A stretch of 64,000 nucleotides of DNA from Fistularia commersonii (lineage: Eukaryota > Chordata > Actinopteri > Syngnathiformes > Fistulariidae). The notes under the pieces are model-generated. The model saw only the letters and a program-made list of their open reading frames with translations. It was not told the DNA's origin and did not search any database. The stretch covers positions 3,867,001-3,931,000 of the forward strand of contig JBBMNZ010000030.1 in assembly GCA_037954325.1 (NCBI GenBank). The letters are read 5' to 3'. Below are positions 10,942-22,139 of this stretch, one piece after another. The position numbers were made by a program, and so were the translations under genes. Numbering within the stretch: position 1 is the first letter of the stretch; every line of letters begins with the position of its first letter.

Positions 10942-11427
10942 CAGGGGTGGGCAAACTACGGCCCGCGGGCCACATCCGGCGCGTTGGGCTTTTAAATCCG
11001 GCCCGCAAAAGATTGGTACAAAATTTGATGTGAATGACTTAATGATTGGATCAATGAATGCAGGAGCTCAAACAGGAGATTATTTCACTTTTTGGAGCTA
11101 CTTGAGAACACTTTAGAATTTTCCTGAGCTGAATGACACAGATTTGCTTTGCGATTTAGCCTTTACTGTGGACACACTGACACAGGTTGATGAGCTGGAC
11201 GTGAAGCTACAAGGGAAAATCCAAAATGCAAGCAAACGTCAGAGCCTTCAAAACCAATTCTTTTTCAAAACAAATGTCAGACAACGTTGAGACAAATACA
11301 ACTACTGCTAACAAATGCATTTTTTAAAAATTTTTTTTATATATATCGCATCTTGTGCTGACCCGGCCTATCAGTCAAATTTTAACAGTAAATGCGGCCT
11401 TTGAGCCAAAAAATTTGCCCACCTCTG
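10942..11427. mobile_element. non-autonomous hAT element, family C, copy 1
   Basis: Starts CAGGGGTGGGCAAACTACGG and ends AATTTGCCCACCTCTG. It is flanked by a perfect 8-bp duplication, TTTTAATG, at 10934-10941 and 11428-11435. About 486 bp. The interior holds a decayed transposase scrap: GATTTAGCCTTTACTGTGGA reads DLAFTVD, followed by LDVKLQGK-like codons. This is an internal piece of ZBED-like hAT transposases. Sister copies lie at 35461, 46487 and 47037. Confidence 0.92.
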
Positions 11428-11435
11428 TTTTAATG

Positions 11436-12229
11436 AAAAATCTGTCGGTAATCATTGCGGCTGCTGCGCTGTTTGACAGAGTACTTTTCTCAAGTCCAAC
11501 TTTAGATTGCTTAAGTTTGGATTAGTGATAAGGAGAGGAGGGAGTGGCTTCTTCTACATCTTTGAGACTCTTCTCACTTCCACCCTGGCTAAAATAACAG
11601 CGCTAGATTCGGACATGGGTGGACAAACAGTCTCAACTTACCGTACACCGATGCATTCATCGCGCTAACCAGGCCATCGGATGCCGCTTAGGCTCCGCGT
11701 TGACAGGAGAATTCGGGAATCGAATCGACAACCTTCGGATCGGAGGAGCCGAGCGCCTATCGCGCTACCTCAGAGTAGACGGGAACCCATTCTGACAGTC
11801 CCGTCAAACTACGCTATCGCCGTTTTTATGGTTCCCGTGACGATTTCAGTCATTTTCACTTGCCATTCGCCAGATATCTCCTTTTTTTTTTTCCCACCTC
11901 AGATCCCTGCCGGATTTCCTTTTAATATTCAGTAAATGCATTGAATCGTTTTGTGTATTTACTTATTCTTCACATTTTTTTCCAAAGGTTTTACTCCTTG
12001 TTGTCATTCGCTGCTGCGGAAACACCGTCGTACCTTGCAAAATATAGTTTTTTTTCAACAGAATTTCACAGGAAGTGACCCAACAGGTTAATCGCCGTTA
12101 TTTTCTGGTTCTCCTCTCGTCGCCCTTGCTGTGCTGGCCGGGGGGCGACCATGACGGGCATCCAAGTACGAGCTCTGCTTTGGCGATAAACCTGCTATTC
12201 TGACACTGAACTAGATATTTTTGTGGCTC

Positions 12230-12232
<3 letters not shown>
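11436..12232. other. non-coding stretch with one short repeat fragment
   Basis: 11690-11785 resembles the tail of the repeat at 10065-10265. The rest shows no gene. Confidence 0.5.

Positions 12233-12265
<33 letters not shown>
12233..12265. repeat. (GT)n microsatellite
   Basis: Pure GT run of about 16 units. Confidence 0.97.
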
Positions 12266-12268
<3 letters not shown>

Positions 12269-12713
12269 TGAACCCAGGAGGGTTTGTCCAGGTGAAAAAG
12301 GAGCTCCGTGACTGATGAGCTCAGGTACGCAGGTAGAGGATGCGGCGGCGCGCGCCGTGGGTCACCCTGGTAACTGTTACCGTGGCAACAGAAGGGACGA
12401 CGGCTGACTTGACATCAAGGAGTCAACCGGGCTCTGGCTATCGCCCGGCGCCAAAACACCAGACTTTTCCGTTAAGTTCAGATTTTTCTACGCACACTCA
12501 AAAAAAAAAAAGTCGGGCTTAGTTGAAGAGCAGAAGCTCGACTCAAACATTCGGAGTCCGTCAAGTTCTACGACTTATCCCGCGTTGGAGTTCATCCTTC
12601 TTTGGATTGGAACTGTCGGGAAGCAGGTGAGTATCCTTGACGTCGGCGTCGTCGTGGTTACACAACGGTGCCTCTGGTCTCGTGCTTCGGTTCAAGCGGG
12701 AGAACATTAAATA

Positions 12714-13071
12714 TACTGCTCAAAAAAATTAAGGGAACATTTAAACAACACAATGTAACTCCAAGTTTATCAAACTTGTGCGAAATCAAAGCGTCCACTT
12801 TGAAAGCAACGCTGATTCATGTTGACTTGTTTTAAGGACATTAAATCAAAGTTGGATCAGCCTGTCATGTGTTTTTCCACTTTAATTTTGAGTGTGACTC
12901 CAAATTCTGACCTCCATGGGTGTAAACATTTGATTTCCATTGACAATTTTTGTGTGATTGTGTTGTCAGCACATTCAACAATGTAAAGAACAAAGTATTT
13001 GATACAAATATTTCATTCATTGGGATCTGGGATGTGCTATTTAAGTGTTCCCTTTATTTTTTTGAGCAGTG
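12714..13071 (+). mobile_element. Tc1/mariner-type MITE, family B, copy 1
   Basis: The left end reads ACTGCTCAAAAAAATTAAGG and the right end CCTTTATTTTTTTGAGCAGT, long terminal inverted repeats. TA dinucleotides (12712-12713, 13072-13073) flank it as expected for Tc1/mariner-type insertion. About 358 bp, no open frame. The interior (ATTTTGAGTGTGACTCCAAA, CCTCCATGGGTGTAAAC) aligns in reverse complement with the copy at 27704-28307. Confidence 0.9.
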
Positions 13072-13222
13072 TAGTTTATAAGGACGGCGCTTCGTACTAT
13101 AAAACAGCAAAGCGCTTACAACAATTTTTAAATCCAAGGGCAGTCAATGCTTTTTCCAGATGGGCTACAGATGTACAGAAAACACATCGTACAATTCCCG
13201 TCTGTCTTCACAGGGAAGATAT

Positions 13223-13225
<3 letters not shown>

Positions 13226-13263
<38 letters not shown>
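13226..13263. repeat. (CA)n microsatellite
   Basis: Pure CA run of about 19 units. Confidence 0.97.
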
Positions 13264-13265
<2 letters not shown>

Positions 13266-13269
13266 GCTC

Positions 13270-15290
13270 CTGGATCTGGAACACACTTGTAAAGGGGGGG
13301 TGAGTGCAGAAACACCAGCTATTCCTCCCAGGGTTGCTGTGATTTTAAAGGGGTTTCTTACAAGAAGTGGAGGAACTGATGACATTTTGCATCCCTCAAA
13401 TCTTGATTCAAAACAATCGATGTTTGCAGCGCCACCAGCCAGACGGCGGGACGCTCGCACCGAAACCGCGCACACATGAAACACACCCCATCTGGGCGAC
13501 CCGGAGACACAGTACTTCAAACTGGGCCGCTGGAAGGTAGTAATGCAAAGGAGCCTCCAGGGGGCAGCGTCCTGTTATATGGCGTGTTGTAGAAGCGAGG
13601 AAGTGCGAGGTTTTTTTTTTTTCTTCCCTTTTTTTTTAAATCCTATATTTTAATGTGAAAGCTTTAAAAATCTAGCATATTGAGTAGATTTGTAAATATA
13701 TCCTCCTTGATGTCTGCCCATTAAAACACACCGTAATGACGCAAACACACACAGACACTTCCTCTTCACTTTTTCGTGCAACACACACACACACACACAC
13801 AAACAGACATATGCACATGGACACACACACACACACACGCAGGGCCCGGCAGCACAGGCTGAGTGATAATGCACACAGGGCATTTATCTCAGCCGTGAAT
13901 TATGGTACACGGCGGTCTCATTGACTCCGTGCTCAAATGGGCAAGTGTGTGTATCACAGTGTGTGTATATATGCATAAACGTTGAATTATAGCCAGTAAA
14001 GGGTGTTACGCCTGTGTGTGCGTGTGTGTGTTTGTGGTGCCGTGTGTATGTTAGGGTGCATTGAATTGAAATATGGCATTGCACCTAATCTCATTGACTT
14101 CCATCTCAGTACCATTCATCACAACTTAACCATGGAAATAGACTCCATGGACAAAATGCTTTTTTAGCAGTGTGTGTGTGTGTGTGTGTTTTCGCGAGTG
14201 TTTGTCTGCGACACACTACGTATACACCCCTAATGGACGTTACTTCAAGGGTGTGTGTAGGATGGAAAGAACAGGAGGATGGATTTGTCCGAGTGTGTTC
14301 TGCTCTGATGTATTTCTGCCCTGGTATTCCTGCACAAAGTACTGTATAAATACAATAAATAAAGTATTTGTATGCGCTCGCACACACGGACGCATGCAAA
14401 TGTTTACATTCACGCGCCGTGTTCCAGGCCCTGACATCGACCTTTTGCAATAAAGCACACGTGCGTAAAGGTTGTTGCGAGGTGAGAGTAAATACAAACC
14501 ATAGCAGAAGTCACACGGTGTGATTCATGTCCCCCCCGCCGTTAACAAGCTTATAATTTTTCTTTTATACTTTTTCGAGACTGAACTTGAAAGTTGAGGG
14601 TTTTGCAAAGAGCTTTAACGGCGGCTATAATTTCCGGCGTGCCGTAAATAACGTCCGAGGGGACGACGGCGTCTCCTCGCAAAAGGCTGGGGAAGGAAAT
14701 GACTCAAGGAAACGTCACAATCCCCATCAGTTTCTGTTTTATTATTATTATAACAGAAAAAAAAATAACACTCACACTCAAAAACTAAGAAATGAAAAAA
14801 AAAAATAAATAAAATGAAACATTCTTTAAAATGTGTGTGTATGTGTGGGAGGGCTCATGAGATGAATGAAAAAATATGATAAAGGGTCTGACACACACAC
14901 ACACTCTCCCAGACACTGACCTCAGGTCTGCTTCCTCCTGCGTCTCTTGCAGCCTGACGGTAATTCAGCCACACCTGGCGCTCCACCTGCACAGGTGTGA
15001 TCACTTTCTCTCTCCGAACTCCTCAACCTCGCTCTCGCAGGTTCCTAAAGTAGAAAGAAATAAAAGAAAATGCAGAAAACCGGGATACAGAACATCGGAT
15101 ATAAATTTTCTGGATGCGCTGCGGGTCTCCGGGTCGATGCCCTGATGAAATTTGCGGACGATTCTGTTCTGGAAACGGGTGAGTGCACGGAAGCCAAGCC
15201 TTCAAATCCACTGCTGCCGTGACAACTCAGGTTTTGGGTTGTTTTCTGACTTGACTTAATTACACCCAAATTGTGCATTTATCTTCTTTT
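13270..15290. other. non-coding stretch with short microsatellites
   Basis: Contains CA runs near 13782-13800 and 13820-13840, TG runs near 14020-14034 and 14170-14189, and a TTA/A-rich patch at 14740-14815. No open frame here is free of repeat bias or carries a domain. Confidence 0.55.
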
Positions 15291-15292
15291 TC

Positions 15293-15420
15293 TTTTCAGC
15301 CTTTCCCTTCAGGGGGTCGCAACAGCCAATCCACCTTCTCCATCTAACTAAACTCTCTCTCACACCAACTAACTTCATATATTCTCTCACTTCGTCCATA
15401 AATCTTCTCTTTGGTCTTCT
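15293..15420 (-). pseudogene. LINE 3'-end fragment (minus strand)
   Basis: Read on the minus strand this encodes the KLVGVRE-type C-terminal piece followed by the terminal TGCGACCCCCTGAAGGGAAA that ends this LINE family. The same tail occurs at about 16020 on the plus strand. Heavily 5'-truncated; it abuts a plus-strand fragment of the same family at 15421. Confidence 0.75.
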
Positions 15421-15545
15421 AGACTGTTTGCAGATGATGTTGTGATCCGTTGTGAGAGCAGAAAACAGGTAGAGGATAATCTAGAAAGATGGAGGTATGC
15501 TATGGAGAGGAGAGGAAAGAAAGATAGTCACAGCGAGACAGACTT
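15421..15545 (+). pseudogene. LINE reverse-transcriptase fragment (FADD box)
   Basis: Translates as RLFADDVVIRCES followed by KQVEDNLERWRYAMERRG. The F/YADD box is the catalytic metal-binding core of reverse transcriptase, and the following helix matches a common teleost non-LTR retrotransposon. Only about 40 codons remain before a MITE begins at 15546. When the LINE resumes at 15760 about a hundred codons are missing, so the copy was deleted as well as interrupted. Clade (I/Nimb-like or other) unresolved. Confidence 0.8.
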
Positions 15546-15759
15546 CAGGGACTGTCTCAGAAAATTAGAATATTGTGATAAAGTGCTTTATCTTCTGTAA
15601 TGCAATTAAAAAAACAAGTTACTTTTTCATGATATTCTAATATTTTGAGATAGGATTTTTGAGTTTTCTTAAGATGTAAGCCATAATCAGTAATATCAAA
15701 ATAATAAAAGACTTGCAATATTTCAGTTGATTTGTAATGACATTTTTGTTTTTGTAATG
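15546..15759 (+). mobile_element. Tc1/mariner-type MITE, family A, copy 1 (3'-truncated)
   Basis: Starts CAGGGACTGTCTCAG and matches copies at 21845, 27748, 36509 and 45891, but stops after TTTTTGTTTTTGTAATG, missing the last ~60 bp and the right inverted repeat. The flanking TA on the left is lost. It separates two parts of a LINE. Confidence 0.85.
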
Positions 15760-16037
15760 TGTTTCTCTTTGGGAGCGACCAGGATGGATCGGATCAGGAA
15801 TGAGTCCATCAGAGGAACAGCACATGTTAGATGTTTTGGAGAGAAGGTCAGAGAAGCCAGACTGAGATGGTTGGATAGAGAATATATCGGTAGACGGATG
15901 TTGGAATTGGAGAGAAGATTTTTGGACATAGTGAGAGAAGATATGAAGGTAGTTGGTGTGAGAGAGGAGGATACAGAGAATAGGGTTAGATGGAGAACGT
16001 TGATTTGCTGTGACGACCCCTGAAGGGAAAAGAAGAA
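15760..16037 (+). pseudogene. LINE C-terminal region and 3' end (plus strand)
   Basis: Reads LGATRMDRIRNESIRGTAHV, then CFGEKVREARLRWL, DREYIGRRMLELE, VREDMKVVGVREED and a stop at CCCTGA, followed by the family's terminal sequence. Compared with the minus-strand copy at 16038-16183 it lacks the GHVQRR segment between RLRWL and DREYIG. It preserves the uninterrupted site GGATCAGGAATGAGTCCATC that is split by an insertion in the neighbouring minus-strand copy. Confidence 0.82.
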
Positions 16038-16183
16038 GGTCTTCCTCAAGACCTCCAATTCCAGCATCCGTCTACCAATATATTCTCTATCCCTCCTCTG
16101 TACATGACCCAACCATCTCAGTCTGGCTTCTCTGACCTTCTCTCCAAAACATCTAACCTGCCGTCCCTCTGATGGACTCATTC
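16038..16183 (-). pseudogene. LINE C-terminal fragment (minus strand), part 1
   Basis: Minus-strand reading CFGEKVREARLRWLGHVQRR then DREYIGRRMLELE. It is tail-to-tail with the plus-strand copy and is the downstream half of the LINE interrupted at 16184-16645. The HVQRR motif is typical of this family's C-terminus. Confidence 0.82.
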
Positions 16184-16645
16184 GTCCTGTCTGAGCTCTT
16201 TCAGCCGTAGACTGGTACCACCGAGGAGCTCCACTGAACGCCACAGGAGGTCTTTCCTCCCTGAGGCGATCAGACTTTTTAATTCCTCTCCATTCAGCCG
16301 CCGGCAACCATAAAAACCTATCTTTAACTTAAAAAAAAACAAAAACTGTGCAATATTTCATTTCACTGTGCAATATTCAGAACTGTGCAATATTTCATTT
16401 CATAACAGCTATCCTACAATTTTTCCTTTTATCATACTATTGTGCACTCCTTACCTCACTTGTTACTAAGACACTTATAGTTTTATCACTTGTTTACTAA
16501 GACACTTTATAGTTTCACTGAGACACTTTATAGTTTATTTTTATTTCTAATTCTGCCTTTTTCTTTTAATTATTTATTACTGTTATATTTTCTGTAACTC
16601 TGGCACAACAATTTCCTTCGGGATTAATAAAGTTGTTCTTATCTT
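16184..16645 (+). mobile_element. 5'-truncated LINE 3' end (L2/Rex-like tail) inserted into another LINE
   Basis: Begins with a short coding remnant (…CGCCACAGGAGGTCTTTCCT…) and ends with the characteristic TTCCTTCGGGATTAATAAAG tail. The 3' UTR has internal repeats (CTGTGCAATATTTCA three times; ACTAAGACACTTTATAG variants). A 4-bp duplication, ATTC, flanks it (16180-16183, 16646-16649). It splits a minus-strand LINE exactly inside the coding sequence for MDRIRNES. Confidence 0.82.
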
Positions 16646-17120
16646 ATTCCTGATCCTATCCATCCTGGTCGCTCCCAAAGAGAACCTCGACATCTTCATC
16701 TCTGCAACCCCCAGCTCTGCCTCCTGTCTTTTGGTCATTGTAACAGTTTGTAGTCCATACATTCATCGCTGGTCTCACTGATATTCTTCCATCTCCTGGT
16801 GCCCCTGAAACCTTTCTTCACCCGTTCCAACCTGCTTGAACCCGTCTCTTCTTTGCCACACTCTCCGTTGCTCTGGATCGTTGACCTTAAGTACATGAAA
16901 TCCTCCAACTTCTTGATCTCCTCTCCCCGTAGCCTCACCGTTCCACCCGAGTTCCTCCCATTCACGCTCACACGTATCCATACAAGTCCTATAAATTGGC
17001 TTGCAGGCACGTACCGCTGCATTTCCCGAAAGTGGCTCACCTCCCAGCACATGCATGTTACCCTTTTGCAAATGCATCCATAAATCATCCGCGTAGGAAC
17101 ATCCAACACGTCCCATCCGG
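16646..17120 (-). pseudogene. LINE C-terminal fragment (minus strand), part 2
   Basis: Minus-strand frames read YADDLWMH-like codons, REWEELGWNGEATGR, VNDPEQRRVWQRRDG and, near 16700, KRQEAELGVAEM followed by RFSLGATRMDRIRN. Together these follow the order of this LINE's reverse transcriptase and C-terminal domain, with frameshifts. Continues at 16183 after the inserted tail. Confidence 0.75.
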
Positions 17121-19490
17121 ACTTCCAGCGGCCTGTCGTGTCATTGAGGAGCCCCCTGTCTTCATAGAAGTTATTATTTACCTCCCTTTTTTTTTTTTTT
17201 TTGGAAAGGAGCCGGCCTTTTGTCCCCCCCCCGGTCTATTCTTAGCTGAGAGGTAACCCGAAGCCTCGGGGTGTGTAATTACAGGCCTGACTGCGCCGTC
17301 AAGCTTTACCCAAAATGCACCGGGGAGGAGGAAAAAAAAAAAAAAAAGAGGGTTGCTTTAATTATTCTCAGTCAGCGGGAACTTGTGTTTACTATGATCG
17401 CTGAGCTACTTTCTTAAAAAGTCGATTCCTTTTCATAAAACACACACGGCTTAAGAGTCTCACCTCCATAACGACGTGTCTCCTCGCAGGTTTACAACGC
17501 AATCACGCCGGCATTATCCGGAGTTTCTCCGCCTCCTCCTCCCCCGTCTAGCGTGATATCACATCTTGTAAACTTCTCGATTGCCGCTCGAGAGTTTTTA
17601 TTTGTCTCGTTGAAGCCTCGGCCGTCGGGCGATGCGTCACACATTCATCGTCCTTTATTTTCCGTCCCTTTTCTGCAGGCCTCGTGATTACGCTGCACCG
17701 CGGAAGGTCGACGAGAGAACGGCGTTTTCAGGTACACACACACACACGGATACATTGGGGCTTTTAATTCCGCAGCAGCAGAGCATTGAAATGCAACTTT
17801 TGCTTTTATGCATATTTATTGGAGGATTCATGGAAAATGCGGCGGTTTCATAAACAACCAAATCGTGGGAGGAGACGCGCTCCATAAACAGATTCTGCGT
17901 TCATATGCAGAATCCGACGTTGGTACCGGAAACCTCGCGGTTTTGAGCGCGTTGTCTATTTGCGGCCCGGGTTGCACCGACGGTTGCACAACAAACTCAG
18001 AGACGGTCATCGCAGTATTTGGAGAAACGGTTTAAATCGCTTGTATTAAAAGCGGCGTTTGCATTTAGTTTCCCTTTTTATTTCCTGCCTCCAATTCCGT
18101 CATTTCTCAATGTAAAGCTAGAAACGCATTTTTCCGTCTGCAGACAAAAACCGACCTTGTATTGCTTGAATTGCAATTTGGCCCCGCCGGTGATCCGGCT
18201 TGTTTTACCTGCACAAATATTAGAATTACAATATGACAGACATTTATTCATTTCTAAATATTTGCTCCCCTACAATGTCGCTTTGCAGACTGACCATTGC
18301 TGTTTGCATTGTCCATGTCAACACCAACCGATTTGGAATATCCGGAATATATTTCTGTGGCGAAGCGGAGAAAAGGTTGCATCCCTGTGTCTGCATGGGT
18401 TCCTTCTTTTTTCTCTGTTTTCCCGCTGCTGTCCAAAATGAGGGGGTTCACCAGATGGTTGCACGTCGGGTGAATGGTTGTGACTCTGCATGACTTTTGA
18501 TTGAGAGCGAATGCCTTTTTGTCTCTAAATGAAAGGGTGAATGAGCGAGTGTGTGCTTTATTTCGCCAAAAAAGTGACCGAAAACGGTGACTCTCGGCCA
18601 ATGACGGCCGGGGAAAAGCTTCCACGTGCAAGATTAGCAGTGTAGATAATGAATGAATGAATGGAGAGACGTCCCGAGCAGGTCTGGACCAAACTCTTTG
18701 CAAAATTAGCCGTACTGGAATATTCCCCCGTAAACTTTTCTATCTCTCTCACGCAGAGCGGGTGTGTGTCGTTTGCGAGGCTAACTCAAAGATAGACCCG
18801 TAGGAGAGGAGCCTGGGAGATTTAAGATCTGTTTCCTATCTGCTTTTTTTTTTTTTTTTTTTTTTGGGAAACTCAGAAAAACAAGTGACGCTGTGAACTC
18901 TTTGAGCTACAACTGTGACCGACCAGTAAAGGCTTTGCAGGCGAGGATTTTAAATTTGATTCCGGACTTTACAGGCAGACGCGTTACCACCAGAGAAATA
19001 TGATTTTTTTTTTTTTTTTTTTTTGTTTTACTACTTCCTGTCAGGACATGCACGGCAGAGCCTTGAGACACCGATAATAGGGAATTGCACGAATACGGCG
19101 GAAAAAAAAACTAGAAAACTAGTCCAGTCGGCTAAAAAGTTTCTGCATGTATTTTGAAAAGTTACAAAGTAAAGCAGCGGCAGTCTGGGAAGTTTGATTT
19201 GTCAGTGAGAGAAATCTTGAATTAAAAATGTGCTGAAGGCGACGCCATCCAGGGAGGCTGCAACCGGTCCGACGGATTACTCCCCCCGGCTTCACGAAAA
19301 CAAAGTTTCTCGACGACGTTACTCCGTGTTGTTCTGAGCAGGTGAACCAAATCAATCCAAGTACAGCGTGTTGAGGAAATATGTGATATATTGTGATGTG
19401 CATGGAATTTTTTGTTTTTACTTTTTGGAGGGGAAATGTGTGAAAAGTCACCAGGGCAGGTGGAAATCCTGGAATTTATGAGACAAATCT
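17121..19490. other. non-coding stretch, no gene supported
   Basis: Poly-A/T runs at 17190-17202, 17333-17347, 18844-18865 and 19003-19024. Positions 17679-17731 have exon-like edges (TTTTCTGCAG before, CAGGTACACA after) but no other coding support. Otherwise unique DNA. Confidence 0.5.
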
Positions 19491-19510
19491 TCTTTTGGCA
19501 AACATCTCTT

Positions 19511-20003
19511 TTTTTTTTTTTTTTTTTTTGGACATTTATTAGAACAGGTTCCTTGACAGAGTCACACACATTCTTACAAAACCTCAAAACAAGATACACA
19601 TTATACAATATTCTTTATAGGTCACTTATTTCCTCACTAGCAAGCGAAAAATAAAATAAAAAAAAATATATATATAAAAAAAAAACATCTAAGTCAGTCA
19701 AATAGAGATAATATCTTCAACTCTCCAAATATTTTTGGATGGATGCCCATTTGTCAAGATATAGGTTTGTCTGAAGTCGTAAGTTTGCTGTTATGCGTTC
19801 CATGCAGTTTACCTCCTTAAGCCTCTGACGCCACTGGTCCAGGGTACGTGGGTGGGGTTTGAGCCAGTTTACTGTGATCATCTTACGTGCGATTAATAGA
19901 AGAGCTCTAAGCGAAAACACCTGTTTTTTCCTTAAATCGCTTATGTTGACCCATAAGAAATTGCTGTGGATCAATGGGTCTGTTTTTAATTTTAAAATCT
20001 CAC
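19511..20003 (-). pseudogene. 5'-truncated L1/Tx1-like LINE copy with 16-bp target duplication
   Basis: On the minus strand the last ~95 codons of an ORF2-type protein read RALLLIARKMITVNWLK, TLDQWRQRLKEVNCMERIT and DKWASIQKYLES before a stop at about 19717. These match the C-terminal layout of L1/Tx1-type LINEs. A ~200-bp 3' UTR ends in AATAAATGTCC and a ~20-base poly-A (poly-T on the plus strand, to 19509). The 16-mer TTGGCAAACATCTCTT lies directly outside both ends (19495-19510, 20004-20019). On the minus strand the target reads CCTT/AAGAGA, like an L1 endonuclease site (TT/AAAA). Transposition-dead. Confidence 0.85.
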
Positions 20004-20109
20004 TTGGCAAACATCTCTTAAGGTGGATGGTTTCAGTCAGTATATATGTGGGGTCTGATATTAAAAATACATTTTTAATATCATTATTATTGAAAAGAAA
20101 AGGCTGTTT

Positions 20110-20280
20110 TGCGCTGCTTCCTTCGGGGGGGGTCGGCGCAGCCAATCGTCTGCCTCCGTCTAACCCTCTTCTCTCACACCAACTAACTTCCTGTCTTCTT
20201 CCACTCCGTCCATAAATCTCCTCTCTTCTCGTCTGTGTCGCCTGCATCGTGTTCTCAACGCCTGTGGAACATGTGATGCG
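20110..20280 (-). pseudogene. LINE 3'-end fragment (same family as 15.3-17.1 kb)
   Basis: Minus-strand reading RREERRFMDGVEEDRKLVGV with REEG after it, then the terminal GCGCCGACCCCCCCGAAGG-type tail. It lies just upstream (minus-strand sense) of the L1-like copy's target site. Confidence 0.75.
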
Positions 20281-21844
20281 TTTCTGCAAGGATGCCTTTT
20301 TTTTTTTTTTTTTTTTTTATTTGGCACGAGCCACGTGCACAAATGTCTGAGAGGGAACTTCTGACCATCTGTGACCAAAAAAAAGCATGCAGGGTGAAGG
20401 AGCGCTGTGTATAATTAATGTGTGTGTGCTGGCCTCAGTTTACCTGCCGCGTGTCTCTAAATTCAGCGCCACCTCATCCTTTCTGTCCTTTTTTTTTTTT
20501 TTTGTTTTTGCACACACACTGTGCAGATGTGCATTGTGCACGAAACACACTCCTTCTTCTCTTAATTCTCTCGGTGTGTACGCGCACATGTTCTTCATAT
20601 GAATAATACATTTCTATAAAAGCCATTTTAAAGTCTCCATGGAAGCGCAAAGTGAGTGAGCGGTTAAGGTGTGTGTTGCAAAGTTACACACACACACAGG
20701 CACCATTTTGTCACACGCAGAGTGAGTACACGGATGCTATAATAACTATCCTAGCTGGATCAGGGTCGACTTTTTTTTTTTTTTTGAGATGGGTGTGGGG
20801 CGGGAAACACACACACACACACACACACACATGGAATTTGCTTACTTGCGCTCGCTTTGCTGTTTGTAAATTTAAAATGAACGCCATTGGAGGAAGTGAC
20901 GATCGCGGCGATATTGCGTCAAATTACTCCGATTTCCGTCTTAAGCTGCGTTGACGATACTTGCTATTGTGCTCGTCCGGTGCGTCTTTGCAGCTAAAAA
21001 TCCATCATGATAATATTAGCGTTTGTTGATAAGTGATTGGTTTCCACGGTTTCTTTGTCTGTGGCTTCGTTCGTCGCCGGTCGCGACCTCGGGAGGCTGC
21101 GCACGTGTCACATTTGCGAATGTTCGCGGATATAAATGCAACGTGAACGGTCCTTCACCGCACTGAACCCTTCATCCTGTTTCGCTCTCCTCTGCCGCGA
21201 GATGGAAAGTGACACTGCGAACGAAGCGCGAGGCGTTTGGATCCGGCCTGCACTGCCCTGAGACGCAGCAGGGGGACGACCAGGAAGTGACATTTGTTGT
21301 TTACGACACAGCCGTCCCTTAAGATGCAATTTTATTTCACTGCACAAGTGGGTTCATTTTATTTTCTTTATTTTTTTTTTGTTTCTTAAATTAATTATCC
21401 TTATTCAAAATAACAGAAAACAAACTGATTCGTTCCACGCCCCTCAAAAAACTCACAAAATTAGAATGTTAACATAGAAAAACCTTGGGGAAAAAGGATG
21501 TTATTAATGTAAGGGATATCAAAAAGAAAAATAATGGCTGTTTTAGGGTTAGGTTAGTGCTTTCAATCACATCGAAGCAGCAACTTTATATACAGTTTTT
21601 TTTATTTTATTTTTTTTATTAAAGTTGGAAATAACCTGCTATTCTGGATTGGAGGATGGCGGTTGTTTTTGTGAGGAAGGTCAAGAACCTTTGGTTCTAC
21701 CGCGCAAATTTCGAATTTGATTTTCTCGCTCTGGTATTTGAATTTTTTTTACGTATTTCAGGGATGAAATTTGCATGAATCGTGTTTGGTATCTTAAAAA
21801 AAAATCATACACAAAAGTGTTTTGTATCTTAAGGGTCCACTGTA
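20281..21844. other. non-coding stretch with T runs and CA tracts
   Basis: T runs at 20298-20318 and 20489-20503, CA runs at 20687-20698 and 20807-20830, then unique DNA with A/T-rich patches at 21358-21640. No gene supported. Confidence 0.5.
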
Positions 21845-22124
21845 CAGGACTGTCTCAGAAAATTAGAATATTGTGATAAAGTTCTTTATCTTCTGTAATG
21901 CAATTAAAAAAACAAAAATTACTTTTTCATGATATTGTAATATTTTGAGATAGGATTTTTGAGTTTTCTTAAGGTGTAAGCCATAATCAGCAATATTAAA
22001 TAATAAAAGCCTTGTAATATTTCAGTTGATTTGTAATGAATTCAGAATGCATGACATTTTTGTTTTTGTAATTGCATTACAGAAGATAAAGAACTTTATC
22101 CCAATATTGTAATTTCTGAGACAG
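21845..22124 (+). mobile_element. Tc1/mariner-type MITE, family A, copy 2
   Basis: Starts CAGGACTGTCTCAGAAAATT after TA (21843-21844) and ends ATTTCTGAGACAG before TA (22125-22126). The right end lacks the last five bases (TCCTG). The ~280-bp body is palindromic near its ends: TTAGAATATTGTGATAAAG on the left, CTTTATCCCAATATTGTAA on the right. No open frame. Confidence 0.92.
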
Positions 22125-22139
22125 TATATACACAGCAGG

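Noticed and set aside
12567..12616. Possible first exon ending in AAGCAG/GTGAGTAT
   Set aside because: Only a donor-like sequence; no promoter, start or partner exon visible.
15723..16307. 194-codon minus-strand frame as a gene
   Set aside because: It crosses a MITE, a LINE fragment and a second LINE's 3' end read antisense; a mosaic of repeats.
17679..17731. 53-bp exon candidate (TTTTCTGCAG … CAGGTACACA)
   Set aside because: Good-looking splice edges, but no neighbouring exon, no homology recognised, and such edges arise often by chance in 64 kb.
19717..20289. 190-codon minus-strand frame as one protein
   Set aside because: The 16-bp duplication at 20004-20019 shows the frame fuses a LINE C-terminus with unrelated target DNA and another LINE tail.
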